DNA from: DASZMJ01 sp035551935
GTDB lineage: Bacteria; Planctomycetota; Planctomycetia; Isosphaerales; Isosphaeraceae
Assembly (NCBI GenBank): GCA_035551935.1
Contig: DASZMJ010000311.1
Span: 1-54,299 of the forward strand
DNA length: 54,299 bases
Direction: 5' to 3'
The position numbers and the translations under genes are program-made. Positions 1 through 7,402 of this stretch are shown piece by piece. The notes below the pieces were generated by a model, which did no database searches, was not told where the DNA came from, and saw only the letters and a program-made list of their open reading frames with translations. The first letter of the stretch is position 1, and every line of letters starts with the position of its first letter.

Positions 1-78
1 TGCCTGACGTACACGCCGGAACGCTGGGCCCAGTTCTGGAGCCGGATCGACCGCAGCGGCTTCCCGGCGGCGGCGTGA
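1..78 (+). CDS. C-terminal fragment of an unidentified protein
   Basis: The window opens inside a reading frame (frame 1) that reads CLTYTPERWAQFWSRIDRSG, then a short FPAAA tail, and stops at TGA 76-78. The aromatic, charged composition looks like genuine protein rather than random high-GC frame, but 25 residues are too few to name a family. If the replicon is circular, the frame continues back without a stop into the repeat field at the right end of the window, so it could also be only an open shadow frame. Product unknown. Confidence 0.3.
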   Translation, partial: CLTYTPERWAQFWSRIDRSGFPAAA

Positions 79-256
79 CCGATCGTGACGATTGTTACAT
101 GATTCGCCGGCCGCACCCCAATAGTAGAAACATAATTTCCATTATCAGACGCTGGCTCCTCGCGGGCCTCACCGGTTCAAGACGATGGACGCGGGGACTG
201 GTGGGGCGAAATCCCGCTCGGGCAGCTCGTATGGTCCCGCTCTTCGTACCGCTCAC

Positions 257-301
257 TTGACATTCGCCCGCGGCAGTTGTACTATTGAGCTAGTTCAATA
301 G
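257..301 (+). promoter_or_regulatory. Near-consensus promoter with overlapping palindromic operator
   Basis: TTGACA (257-262), a 17-bp spacer and TACTAT (280-285) make a sigma-70-like promoter pointing at the acyltransferase gene at 406. The perfect inverted repeat CTATTGA-N6-TCAATAG (282-301) overlaps the -10 box and the expected start point, where a repressor would block transcription. Palindromes of this kind suit GntR/YtrA-, MarR- or PadR-type repressors; none is encoded next to it. The rest of 79-405 shows no credible gene: the open frames starting at 75 and 306 have shadow-like composition and the latter overlaps the real gene. Confidence 0.6.
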
Positions 302-405
302 AACAATGAACGACGTCTCTCGGTTGCGGACCGGGCCGCTGAGCTTCCGTCTTCAAGGAGCGAAGGCCTGGTTCAAGCTCGAACGAGGACGGTCGAGGGT
401 CTTCC

Positions 406-2064
406 ATGAGCACCGAGGATCACGCCTTCGCCCGACGACCCGACCTGGACGCCCTACGGGCGGGCGCCATGCTGCTGGGGATCGTCCTGCACGCGTCCCT
501 CTCGTTCTTCGCATCCTTCTGGATGGTCACGGATCGTCGGCAGGGTCCTGGTTTCGGGGTCGTCTTCTCGGCGATCCATGGCTTCCGGATGCCGCTGTTC
601 TTCGTCATGAGCGGCTTCTTCAGCGCGATGCTGCTGCATCGTCGAGGCCGTGGGGCGCTGGTCAAGCACCGGTTCCACCGGGTGTTCCTGCCGTTGCTAG
701 CGGGGATGTTCACCATCGTCCCACTCACGATCGGGGTTTCCACCCTCGCGATGTCGTCCGCCTCCCGGAAGCCCGGCGGTGTCCCGACGACCGGGGGGGC
801 GTCGGACATCGGGGCGGCCGCGGGCGCGGGCGACCTCGGCGCCATCGAGCGGCACCTGGCGGCCGGGGCGGCGGTCGACGGCCCGGACGGCCAATTCGGC
901 ACGACCCCGTTGCAGCGGGCGGCGGGGGCGGGTCGCGCGGAGGCCGTCGAGCTACTCATCCGGCGCGGCGCGAACGTGAACGCCGTCGATCGGGCCCGCA
1001 GCACGCCCCTCCACTTGGCGGCCTTCCTGGGCCACGAGAAGGCCGTCCACGCGCTCGTCCGGAACGGCGCGGACGTCAACGCGGCGAACTCCCGAGGCGA
1101 GACGCCGCTGAGTGTCGCGACCGTTGACGAGGGGACGACGCGTTCCATCGCGTCGATGCTCAAGATCGAGCTCGACGAGGAGGGGCTGGGGAGCCGCAAG
1201 GCCGCGATCGCGGAGTACCTTCGCCAGCGGGGCGCGACGGCGGGGAAGACGGCGGGCGTGGCGGACCTGCTGATGCAAATACCCCTGTTCAACCACCTCT
1301 GGTTCCTCTGGTTCCTCTGGTGGCTCGTCCTCGGCTATGCGGCCGTCTCCGCCCTCGGATCGCGGCTCCCGTCGATCCGGCTGCCCGCGTGGCCGGTCCT
1401 CTCGCCCGCCCGCTACCTCTGGCTGATCCCCCTGACGATGATCCCGCAGTGGTTCATGGGAGACGGCGGCACCTCCCCGATCTTCGGGCCGGATACGTCC
1501 GGCGGTCTCCTGCCGATTCCGCACGTGTTCGCCTATTACGCGATCTTCTTCGGCTTCGGGGCGGCCTATTTCGGCTGCGACGACCGGTCCGGTCGAGTCG
1601 GCGAGCGCTGGTGGCTCCCGCTCGCGATCGGGCTCCTCGTCATCTTGCCGCTGGGGATGGCCCTCACGGGGGGGTGGACAGGTCCCGCGGGCTCCGGGCT
1701 CGCCCCGCTGCCGCGCCGGGTCCTCTCCGTGGCTTCGCTGGCGGCCTACCCCTGGCTCATCACCTTCGGCCTCATGGGGTTGTTCCGGCGGGCCTGCCCC
1801 GTCGAGAGCCCGAGGATGCGGTACCTCTCGGACTCGGCGTACTGGCTCTACCTCGCCCATCTGCCGCTGATCATCGCGGCCCAGTACTTGGTACGGGACT
1901 GGCCGGTCCCGGCGCCCGCGAAGTTCCTGCTCATCGTCGCGGTCGTGACCTCCTTCCTGTTGTGGACGTATCAGTCCCTCGTGCGCTACACCTGGCTGGG
2001 ACGATTCCTGAACGGGCCGCGCACCCGGCCCGCGCGGGCCGGTGCACCCGCAGTCGTCGCCTGA
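406..2064 (+). CDS. Acyltransferase-3 family membrane protein with internal ankyrin repeats
   Basis: 552 aa. The N terminus has the acyltransferase-3 (OafA/OpgC/NolL-like) signature: RPDLDALRAGAM with a conserved histidine at about residue 29 (VLHAS), followed by 'FRMPLFFVMSGFF'. Several membrane segments follow on both sides of the insert, ending with 'SDSAYWLYLAHLPLIIAAQYL'. The family transfers acyl groups, usually acetyl or succinyl, onto extracytoplasmic glycans or lipids. Between the early and late membrane segments, at residues about 129-282, lies a soluble insert with about four ankyrin repeats (for example TPLHLAAFLGHEKAVHALVR and NGADVNAANSRGETPL). The start ATG is chosen because the family signature begins within 12 residues of it. 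It is a single-gene unit behind the palindrome-controlled promoter. The substrate is unknown; glycan modification is inferred from the family. The fold call is firm, the ankyrin role is not. Confidence 0.85.
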   Translation: MSTEDHAFARRPDLDALRAGAMLLGIVLHASLSFFASFWMVTDRRQGPGFGVVFSAIHGFRMPLFFVMSGFFSAMLLHRRGRGALVKHRFHRVFLPLLAGMFTIVPLTIGVSTLAMSSASRKPGGVPTTGGASDIGAAAGAGDLGAIERHLAAGAAVDGPDGQFGTTPLQRAAGAGRAEAVELLIRRGANVNAVDRARSTPLHLAAFLGHEKAVHALVRNGADVNAANSRGETPLSVATVDEGTTRSIASMLKIELDEEGLGSRKAAIAEYLRQRGATAGKTAGVADLLMQIPLFNHLWFLWFLWWLVLGYAAVSALGSRLPSIRLPAWPVLSPARYLWLIPLTMIPQWFMGDGGTSPIFGPDTSGGLLPIPHVFAYYAIFFGFGAAYFGCDDRSGRVGERWWLPLAIGLLVILPLGMALTGGWTGPAGSGLAPLPRRVLSVASLAAYPWLITFGLMGLFRRACPVESPRMRYLSDSAYWLYLAHLPLIIAAQYLVRDWPVPAPAKFLLIVAVVTSFLLWTYQSLVRYTWLGRFLNGPRTRPARAGAPAVVA

Positions 2065-2291
2065 AGCTGTGCCACGCCGGTGCCGTCTGATCCCAGCCCC
2101 CCGGCCCTTCGGCCCGGTCGGGCCTACGACAAGGCCCTCCACTCCGCGACGCGGCCTTCCCGGCCGACCCGTACCGACGCTTGAGATGCCGCCGGCACGG
2201 AAAAGGGCCCATGATCGGGCGATCGGCCCGCGCGGCATCCCGACCCTGCGCGGGACCGGGCTCCAGATCGGTCAAGACACGGGGCCGCGCC

Positions 2292-2320
2292 TTGCACTGA
2301 CGATGCACATACGGTATCAT
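2292..2320 (+). promoter_or_regulatory. Promoter of the RHH/HicB/PemK-like operon
   Basis: TTGCAC (2292-2297), 17-bp spacer, TATCAT (2315-2320), 41 bp before the first start codon at 2362. The -10 is preceded by GG, giving GGTATCAT, a form that recurs before several genes here. The rest of the gap 2065-2361 holds only G/C-rich sequence with a small self-complementary stretch near 2104-2125 (GGCCC-TTC-GGCCC type), a possible terminator for the acyltransferase gene. Confidence 0.5.
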
Positions 2321-2361
2321 GACAAGGAACTTGAGACATCCATCTTTCGGGAGGCGAGATC

Positions 2362-2568
2362 ATGGCGCCGAGAGGCCTCTCCGCTGCGACCAGGAAAGGT
2401 TTGCCAAGACCGACTCCCAACCTGACGGTCCGAATGAACCCTCAATTCCGGGAGTGGCTGGACAAGGCCGCCCTTCATTCCAGGTTGAACGTGTCTGGTT
2501 TTATCGAATTTGCTGTGATCGCCTATGCGATGCAGCAAGGGTTCGACGAGCCGCCACCCAAGCGATGA
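2362..2568 (+). CDS. Small ribbon-helix-helix-like DNA-binding protein (putative antitoxin)
   Basis: 68 aa with a strong ribosome binding site (GGGAGG, about 2350) before ATG 2362. After a basic N terminus, 'PNLTVRMNPQFREWLDKAAL' followed by 'SRLNVSGFIEFAVIAYA' has the strand-helix-helix pattern of ribbon-helix-helix repressors: an alternating strand TVRM, then two short helices with S at the turn. It is the first gene of a three-gene overlapping operon; its stop overlaps the next start by ATGA. Probable role: repressor of the operon, possibly an antitoxin. The assignment is from pattern only, and the family is too short for certainty. Confidence 0.5.
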   Translation: MAPRGLSAATRKGLPRPTPNLTVRMNPQFREWLDKAALHSRLNVSGFIEFAVIAYAMQQGFDEPPPKR

Positions 2569-2888
2569 GGACGACCCGCATGCCCTCCACCCTCAGCGTT
2601 TCGCTCTCCGTGACGGTCGATGTCCACGAGATTGAAGGCGGCGGCTTCTGGGGCGAGGTCCGTGAGTTTCCGGGATGTGTGGCCCAGGCCGAAACCCTGG
2701 AGGGACTCCAGTCCAGTATCTCTCGAGCGATCAGGGACTGGTGGGCTGAACCCGGTGTGAAGACGGAAGAGGCGGCGAGGGAGCTGGCCGCGATCCAAGG
2801 TCGCAACGAGATCCCGGACGGTCCCTATCCACTTCCTTACGGCTACCAGCCCCCGCCCTCCTGGACGGAGGCGGATGAGGATGAGTGA
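2565..2888 (+). CDS. HicB-like domain protein (putative antitoxin)
   Basis: 107 aa. The start at ATG 2565 is chosen because it overlaps the preceding TGA (ATGA), implying translational coupling; ATG 2580 is the alternative. The core 'VTVDVHEIEGGGFWGEVREF' then 'PGCVAQAETLEGLQSSISRA' matches the partial RNase-H-like fold of HicB antitoxins: a 'GGF/Y-WAEVPEFPGC-A-GETLEEA' type core followed by a helix ending IRDWW. No HicA (double-stranded RNA-binding toxin) gene is adjacent; a PemK/MazF-like gene follows instead, overlapping by 14 bp. The C terminus is proline/tyrosine rich and then acidic. HicB-like fold: fairly confident; antitoxin role: inferred from context. Confidence 0.65.
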   Translation: MRTTRMPSTLSVSLSVTVDVHEIEGGGFWGEVREFPGCVAQAETLEGLQSSISRAIRDWWAEPGVKTEEAARELAAIQGRNEIPDGPYPLPYGYQPPPSWTEADEDE

Positions 2889-3294
2889 CGCGGGGTCGGC
2901 CGGGACCCCATCCCTCATCCGTTATGCCGACATCCTCTTCGTGAAGGATGTCCTGGACCCGAACGGGCGGAACCCGAAGCAACGCCGTGTTGTCGTGCTC
3001 ACGCCCGACACCGCCTTGGCGGCCGGCTTCCCGATCGTGGCCGCCCCGGTCACCAGCCAAATCCCACCCGTCTTGACCGCCGACCACGTCATCCTTCCTT
3101 TCAAGAACCCGCCCGGCACCAGACATCCCGCGACCGGTTTGACCAGGAGGGCGGGCATCGTCCGTACCTGGCTCGTGGTCGTCGACCCGCAAGATATCCT
3201 CCCAGGTCGCTCGGGGTACGTACCGCCCACCAACATGAGCGTCGTCCACTCGAAAACCGCAGCCGGCGCCAGGGCCCTCGGCGGCTGGCCTTGA
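2875..3294 (+). CDS. PemK/MazF-like putative endoribonuclease toxin
   Basis: 139 aa, overlapping the HicB-like gene by 14 bp. The fold cues are those of the CcdB/PemK/MazF barrel: an opening 'IRYADILFVKDVLDPNGRN' (usually G-DI-V-DP--G), 'KQRRVVVLTPDTALAAGFPI' (the KxRPVVVLS strand), 'VAAPVTSQIPPVLTADHVIL' and a late 'GIVRTWLVVVDPQDI' (usually RTS...D). Known members cleave mRNA and are neutralised by a partner. The typical -T-KRR- catalytic features are only loosely conserved, so it could be an inactive relative. Together with the two upstream genes it would form an unusual three-component module. Confidence 0.55.
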   Translation: MRMSDAGSAGTPSLIRYADILFVKDVLDPNGRNPKQRRVVVLTPDTALAAGFPIVAAPVTSQIPPVLTADHVILPFKNPPGTRHPATGLTRRAGIVRTWLVVVDPQDILPGRSGYVPPTNMSVVHSKTAAGARALGGWP

Positions 3295-3446
3295 TCTCGT
3301 TCGGCTGTAACCAAGAGCCGCACCCTCGACGCAGCGCCCGCCGTGGTTCGGGCGTAGGGGCCATGATCGGACCTATGACGCACGACGACCATCGTCGAGA
3401 CAACGACGTTGCCTCGACCGCCCGGCGCGCGGCCAGATATCACGGA

Positions 3447-3484
3447 TTGTTATCGTTTAAATCGCCGTGTTATAGTCGATAACA
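3447..3484 (+). promoter_or_regulatory. Promoter/operator of the XRE-nucleotidyltransferase module
   Basis: A local AT-rich patch in an otherwise GC-rich gap (3295-3532). TTGTTA (3447-3452), 17-bp spacer and TTATAG (3470-3475) form a promoter. A perfect 8-bp inverted repeat, TGTTATCG (3448-3455) and CGATAACA (3477-3484), brackets the core promoter with about 29 bp centre to centre, close to three helical turns. This suits autorepression by the XRE-type regulator encoded just downstream. Confidence 0.6.
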
Positions 3485-3532
3485 GAGGAAGATAGACGAC
3501 GCGGCGATCCTCGAGGGCGGGGCCAGTTCGTC

Positions 3533-4423
3533 GTGAACACGGCATCGGAGGACCTGGCGGAGCTGCGGAATCTGGGCGCGCATCTGTTGCGCGCCAGGCT
3601 CGATCGCGGACTCAGCCAGGGCGCGCTGGCCCGGCGGTGCCACCTCGCCCAGTCCCAGGTCTCGTGGTTCGAGTCGGGGCGACGGCGGCCGTCGCTCGAG
3701 CAGTTCGTACGGATCGCTCGGGCGCTCGATCTACCGCTCCAGAGGCTGATGAGCGGATCGGACCGGCCGGGGGTCGGCCTGGCGGACCTCGCGCTGGAAT
3801 TGCGACGTCTGGGCGCCGTCGACCTCTGGGTCGCCGACGCCACCGTCCCCGGCGCCGCGCGCCGACCCGAGGAGGTGATCGCATCGGCCGTGGCCGGCCG
3901 CAGCCCGGACCCGAGGGTCGTCGAGGCGATCCCGGCCCTGCTGAGCTGGAATGAGCTCAACCCGCCGATCCTCCGCGCCTTCGGGGCCGCGACGCGGACG
4001 GCTTACCGCCTGGCCTGGCTGGCCGACGTCGCGCTGACGATCGAGCGGCGGAAGGGGTTCCCGGGCGGCTGCCGGCGCGGGCCGTTGGAGCGCCTCCTCA
4101 AATCCATCGGCCTGCCGCGCGCGGGGGCCGCGTGGGACGACCTGGGCAAGCCGGTCGAGGGCACACCCTCATCCCCGGTCTGGAGGCGTTGGAGGATCCG
4201 CTACGGCGCGACCGTGGACGACTTCGACCGACGGGCGAAGAGCCTCGCCTCGCTCGGAGGGCCGGCCGAAGTCCCGTCGACGGCCGTGAGGGGCCGCGCC
4301 CGCGCCATCCTTGACGAGCGGGGCCGGAGTCCGCTCGCCACCGAGGCGACACCACCCCGGCGAGCGAAAGCGGTCGCCCGGCGACGGAAGGAGACGGGAG
4401 GGGAGCAAGCCGATGGCCGATGA
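3533..4423 (+). CDS. XRE-type helix-turn-helix protein, putative antitoxin/repressor
   Basis: 296 aa with a GTG start. Residues about 12-70 form a Cro/C1 helix-turn-helix: LRARLDRGLSQGALARRCHL, then AQSQVSWFESGRRRPSLEQF. The remaining two-thirds is helical and basic (KSIGLPRAG, SSPVWRRWRIRYG) with a charged tail, reminiscent of the C-terminal region of AbiEi-like antitoxins but not clearly that family. It overlaps the next gene, a nucleotidyltransferase-like protein, by 11 bp, the layout of AbiE-like toxin-antitoxin pairs where the first gene is the DNA-binding antitoxin. It likely represses itself through the 8-bp inverted repeat at 3448-3484. The HTH is clear; the antitoxin role is inferred. 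Confidence 0.7.
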   Translation: MNTASEDLAELRNLGAHLLRARLDRGLSQGALARRCHLAQSQVSWFESGRRRPSLEQFVRIARALDLPLQRLMSGSDRPGVGLADLALELRRLGAVDLWVADATVPGAARRPEEVIASAVAGRSPDPRVVEAIPALLSWNELNPPILRAFGAATRTAYRLAWLADVALTIERRKGFPGGCRRGPLERLLKSIGLPRAGAAWDDLGKPVEGTPSSPVWRRWRIRYGATVDDFDRRAKSLASLGGPAEVPSTAVRGRARAILDERGRSPLATEATPPRRAKAVARRRKETGGEQADGR

Positions 4424-4988
4424 CCCGATCCTCGACTTCTTGAAGGCGGTCGACGACGAACTTGCCCGGCACGCCGAGGAGGGGGAAAGGCTCGACCTCC
4501 ACTTGCTCGGCCGGTCCGCCCTCATCCTCGGGTACAGCGCCCGATTGATGACCAAGGATGTCGACGTCGTCGAGGTCGCCGGGTCGCGACTCCTCGGGAT
4601 CGCGGTCCGAGTGTTCGGGAAAGGCGGCCCCGGGCATCGCGCGTGGGGCTTCTATCTGGAAACCGTCTCCTCGGGGCTGCCGCCGCTGCCGTTGGGCTAC
4701 CAGTCCAGGTGCATCGACGTGCCCGGCCCGTGGTCGGTCATCCGGCCGAAACGGCCCGAGGCCCACGACCTGGTCATCTCGAAGCTCCGGCGCTTCCACC
4801 TGGGCGATCGAGAGGACGTCCAGATCCTTTGCGATGCCGGCGATCTGTCCCCGGCGACCCTGCGGGAGAGGATCGATCTGGCCTTCGCCTTTCACGCGGA
4901 CGAAGATGAGGACCCCCATCGCAAGAAAGCCTACTCGAATCTCCGGATCGTGATCGCGTACCTCGAAGGGAAACGGCGAGGGATTTGA
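4413..4988 (+). CDS. DUF6036/AbiEii-like nucleotidyltransferase domain protein, putative toxin
   Basis: 191 aa. ATG 4413 is chosen: it lies 11 bp inside the preceding gene and follows a GGAGGGGAG ribosome binding site. 'HLLGRSALILGYSARLMTKD' then 'VDVV' is the nucleotidyltransferase core: a G-S/A motif at residues 33-36 and the DxD-like acid pair near residues 49-51 (KDVDVV). Later 'RPKRPEAHDLVISKLRRF' (D-LVxKL) is typical of the DUF6036/AbiEii group, followed by an acidic EDVQILC helix. Relatives act as minimal nucleotidyltransferases, and AbiEii-type toxins modify tRNA. The pairing with an overlapping XRE gene supports a type II- or IV-like toxin-antitoxin or phage-defence module. Confidence 0.7.
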   Translation: MADDPILDFLKAVDDELARHAEEGERLDLHLLGRSALILGYSARLMTKDVDVVEVAGSRLLGIAVRVFGKGGPGHRAWGFYLETVSSGLPPLPLGYQSRCIDVPGPWSVIRPKRPEAHDLVISKLRRFHLGDREDVQILCDAGDLSPATLRERIDLAFAFHADEDEDPHRKKAYSNLRIVIAYLEGKRRGI

Positions 4989-5011
4989 TCGCCCACGACC
5001 CGTGAGGCGCC

Positions 5012-5040
5012 TTGAGGAGGGCCGGCGGGCGGGGTATCCT
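5012..5040 (+). promoter_or_regulatory. Candidate promoter of the HEAT-repeat gene
   Basis: TTGAGG (5012-5017), 17-bp spacer, TATCCT (5035-5040) preceded by GG (GGTATCCT). It lies only 20 bp before the start at 5061, so the leader would be very short. Same GGTATC-type -10 as at 2313-2320 and 29696-29703. Confidence 0.4.
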
Positions 5041-5060
5041 AGGGCATTCGGAGATCGCGA

Positions 5061-6185
5061 ATGTCCCATGCGCCGACGCCAGAACCGGAGCCGGAACAGG
5101 GACCGCGGGCGGCGAAGGCGCCGGCGCGGGGGTCGCGGCTGGAGGCGATCCACAGGATCAACGCGGACGCGATCGTCGTGGCCAGGGAGGAGGCGCCGAG
5201 GCTCCGGCGGCGGCAGAGGGGGTTGTGGGTCGCCGGGGCGGTCGCGGCGGCGGCGGTCGTGACGCCGCTGGCGTGGTGGATCGCGCGATCGGACGCGATC
5301 TGGAGGGCGACGCCGGTCGCGACGCCGTCGCCATCGCCGCGGGGAGGGGCGTCCGCCGTCACCCCGGCGCCGGTGCCATTCCCCCGGGGGATGACGGACA
5401 CTTCGGCGGCGGCGACGTTGGCCGGCCTGAAGGACCCTGACGAGGCGAAGCGGCGGCGGGCGGCGGAGGAGCTGGGGCAGTGGGCGCGGTCGGCGATGAT
5501 GTCGATGAGCGACCCCGGGGCGAAGTTCCCGATCGTCGCCGCCGCGGCTCTGGCCGGCGCCACGAAGGACCCATCGCCCCGGGTCCGCGAGGCCGTCGCC
5601 GCGGCGCTGGGGGGGTTCCCACCGACGGCCGAGGGGATCGAGGCGCTCACGGGCCTCTTGAAGGATGAGGACCGCGCCGTGCGGACGGTCGCGGCCGTCG
5701 CCTTGTGCCGGCTCGCCGAGGGGGACGCGGCGGCCGAGGTGCTCGCCGACGCCTGGGACGGCAAGGCCGGCGCGTTCCCGGGCGCCGGCGCGGAGGAGGC
5801 GCTGAAGCTCGTCGGGACCAGCCGCGGCAGCTACCGCGCCTTCAGCCAGAACGACCGCTCGGCGCCGGTCGTCCACTGCCTCATCGACGGCCTTAAAGAT
5901 CAAGACCGCTCGGTCCGGCTCGCCTCGGCGCTGGCGTTGGCGCAGCTCGGCCGGTTCGAGGTCCCGGCCGACCGCGTCGCCCCGGCGCTGGTCAAGGTGC
6001 TCCGCAGCCGCGACCCCGCGAAGCGCCGCAAGGCCGCCGAGACCCTCCGCGGCCTGGGCGTCGAGGCCGCCGACGCGATCGAGCCCCTGAAAGAGGCCGC
6101 CAAGGACCCCGACCTCGAGGTCCGCCGCCTCGCGGCCGAGCTGCTCCGCCAGATCGCCGCCGCCTCGGCCGCCCAGGGGCCTTGA
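5061..6185 (+). CDS. Membrane-anchored HEAT-repeat protein
   Basis: 374 aa. A cytoplasmic, proline/glutamate-rich N terminus is followed by one transmembrane helix at residues about 54-75 (GLWVAGAVAAAAVVTPLAWW), a Ser/Pro/Ala linker, then HEAT-like alpha-helical repeats from about residue 115 to the end. Recognisable units are DPDEAKRRRAAEELGQW, DPSPRVREAVAAALGGF, DEDRAVRTVAAVALCRL, DQDRSVRLASALALAQL, DPAKRRKAAETLRGLG and DPDLEVRRLAAELLRQI. HEAT scaffolds bind protein partners; no catalytic motif is present. The helical domain is probably extracytoplasmic, with the basic segment before the helix inside. The gene ends 2 bp before the convergent polysaccharide operon. Partner unknown. Confidence 0.8.
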   Translation: MSHAPTPEPEPEQGPRAAKAPARGSRLEAIHRINADAIVVAREEAPRLRRRQRGLWVAGAVAAAAVVTPLAWWIARSDAIWRATPVATPSPSPRGGASAVTPAPVPFPRGMTDTSAAATLAGLKDPDEAKRRRAAEELGQWARSAMMSMSDPGAKFPIVAAAALAGATKDPSPRVREAVAAALGGFPPTAEGIEALTGLLKDEDRAVRTVAAVALCRLAEGDAAAEVLADAWDGKAGAFPGAGAEEALKLVGTSRGSYRAFSQNDRSAPVVHCLIDGLKDQDRSVRLASALALAQLGRFEVPADRVAPALVKVLRSRDPAKRRKAAETLRGLGVEAADAIEPLKEAAKDPDLEVRRLAAELLRQIAAASAAQGP

Positions 6186-6187
6186 GC

Positions 6188-7402
6188 TCAGCGGGGCGGG
6201 GCCTGGGCGAGGACGTCGCGATAGGTCGCGACGAGCTGCGCGACGTGGGTCGTCCAGCGGAACTTCGACGCCTGGTCGAGGCCGTCGCGGCGGCGGGCGT
6301 GCCAGGAGTCGGAGGAGCGGCGATGCTCGTCGAGCAATGCCGTCGCGGCCTCGGCCCAGGAGGGGACGTCGCCGACGGGGCGATAGACGGCCGCGTCGCC
6401 GCCGACCTCGCGGAGCACGGGCAAATCGCTGGCAAGGACCTGGGTGCCGCAGGCGAGCGCCTCGGCCGCGGGCAGGCCGAAGCCTTCGGCGTCGCTGGGC
6501 TGGAGCACCAGGTCGGCGCGGCGGTAGACGGCCGCCAACGCGGCGCGGTCGCGGGCCGACCGGGGCGAGAACGGCGGCAGGAACGTGACGGCGTCGAGCA
6601 CGCCCAACGATCGGGCCTGCCCTTCCTGCTCGGGCGTGAAGGCGCCGCCGACCTTGACGAGCCGGGCGCCGGGCATCGACCGGCGGACGGCGGCGAAGGT
6701 GTCGAGCAGGACGTCGATCCGCTTGCGGGGGATGTTGGTGCCGACGTGCAGCAACGTCGGGCCGGCCGATGGGTCGGCCGGGCCGAGGAGGCGGTCGGCC
6801 TCGGCGTCGGCGAGCGGATCGGGCTCGGGGGAGCACTCGGGGTGGACGGCCAGGTAGACGACGCGGAGCCGATCGGCCGGCAACAGGTCGTGCCGCCGGA
6901 TCGCGGCGAGGGTCGCGGCGCTGTCGCAGGCGACGGCGGCGGCACGCTGGAGCCCGGTCAGGATGCGGCGGGTCATGGCGCGGAACCAGGGCGGCCGCGG
7001 CTCGAGGGCGGGATCGAGAAGGCAACGGAAAGTGTCGAGGTCGTGGCAGGTCACGACGGCGCGGCCCGTCGGCAGGGCGTGGACGAGCTGGGCGTAGCTG
7101 TGATCGACGAGGTGATACAGGTCGAACCGCTCGCGGCGGTCGATCGCGCGGAGGGCGCGGGGATAATCGACCATCCGGTTGAGGGCCCGGTCGGCGTTCC
7201 AGGCGACGCCCGCGGCGCGGCCCCCGGCCGGCACGAGCATCGCGCGGCGGCGGAACGGCGGGCGGACCGTCGTCACGACGACCTCGCCGTCGTGGCCGCG
7301 CTCGAGGTGCTCGCGGACCATCTCGGCGACCAGGTCCATGCTCGCCCAGCGTTCCTCGAGGTAGTCGCAGACCAGGGCCAGGCGGATCGGTCGGGCGCTC
7401 AC
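6188..7402 (-). CDS. GT4-type glycosyltransferase
   Basis: 404 aa, last gene of the polysaccharide operon. GTG 7402 is chosen because it overlaps the stop of the flippase (GTGA) and gives the expected N terminus VSARPIRLALVCDYLEERW. GT-B fold: an N-terminal acceptor domain with 'RFDLYHLVDHSYAQLVHALP' and 'VVTCHDLDTFRC', and a C-terminal nucleotide-sugar domain with 'PTLLHVGTNIPRKRIDVLLD' and the family motif 'DLVLQPSDAEGFGLPAAEAL' (EGFGLPxxEA), whose first glutamate contacts the donor. Such enzymes add sugars from NDP-donors to the growing lipid-linked repeat unit on the cytoplasmic membrane face. Donor and acceptor cannot be read from sequence. Confidence 0.9.
   Translation of the reverse strand: MSARPIRLALVCDYLEERWASMDLVAEMVREHLERGHDGEVVVTTVRPPFRRRAMLVPAGGRAAGVAWNADRALNRMVDYPRALRAIDRRERFDLYHLVDHSYAQLVHALPTGRAVVTCHDLDTFRCLLDPALEPRPPWFRAMTRRILTGLQRAAAVACDSAATLAAIRRHDLLPADRLRVVYLAVHPECSPEPDPLADAEADRLLGPADPSAGPTLLHVGTNIPRKRIDVLLDTFAAVRRSMPGARLVKVGGAFTPEQEGQARSLGVLDAVTFLPPFSPRSARDRAALAAVYRRADLVLQPSDAEGFGLPAAEALACGTQVLASDLPVLREVGGDAAVYRPVGDVPSWAEAATALLDEHRRSSDSWHARRRDGLDQASKFRWTTHVAQLVATYRDVLAQAPPR

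Noticed and set aside
2565..2888. Canonical HicAB pair
   Set aside because: No HicA-like double-stranded RNA-binding protein is adjacent; the following gene has the PemK/MazF-like pattern.
4098..7025. Long minus-strand open frame rich in Arg/Pro
   Set aside because: It spans several well-supported genes on the other strand and has no protein-like composition.
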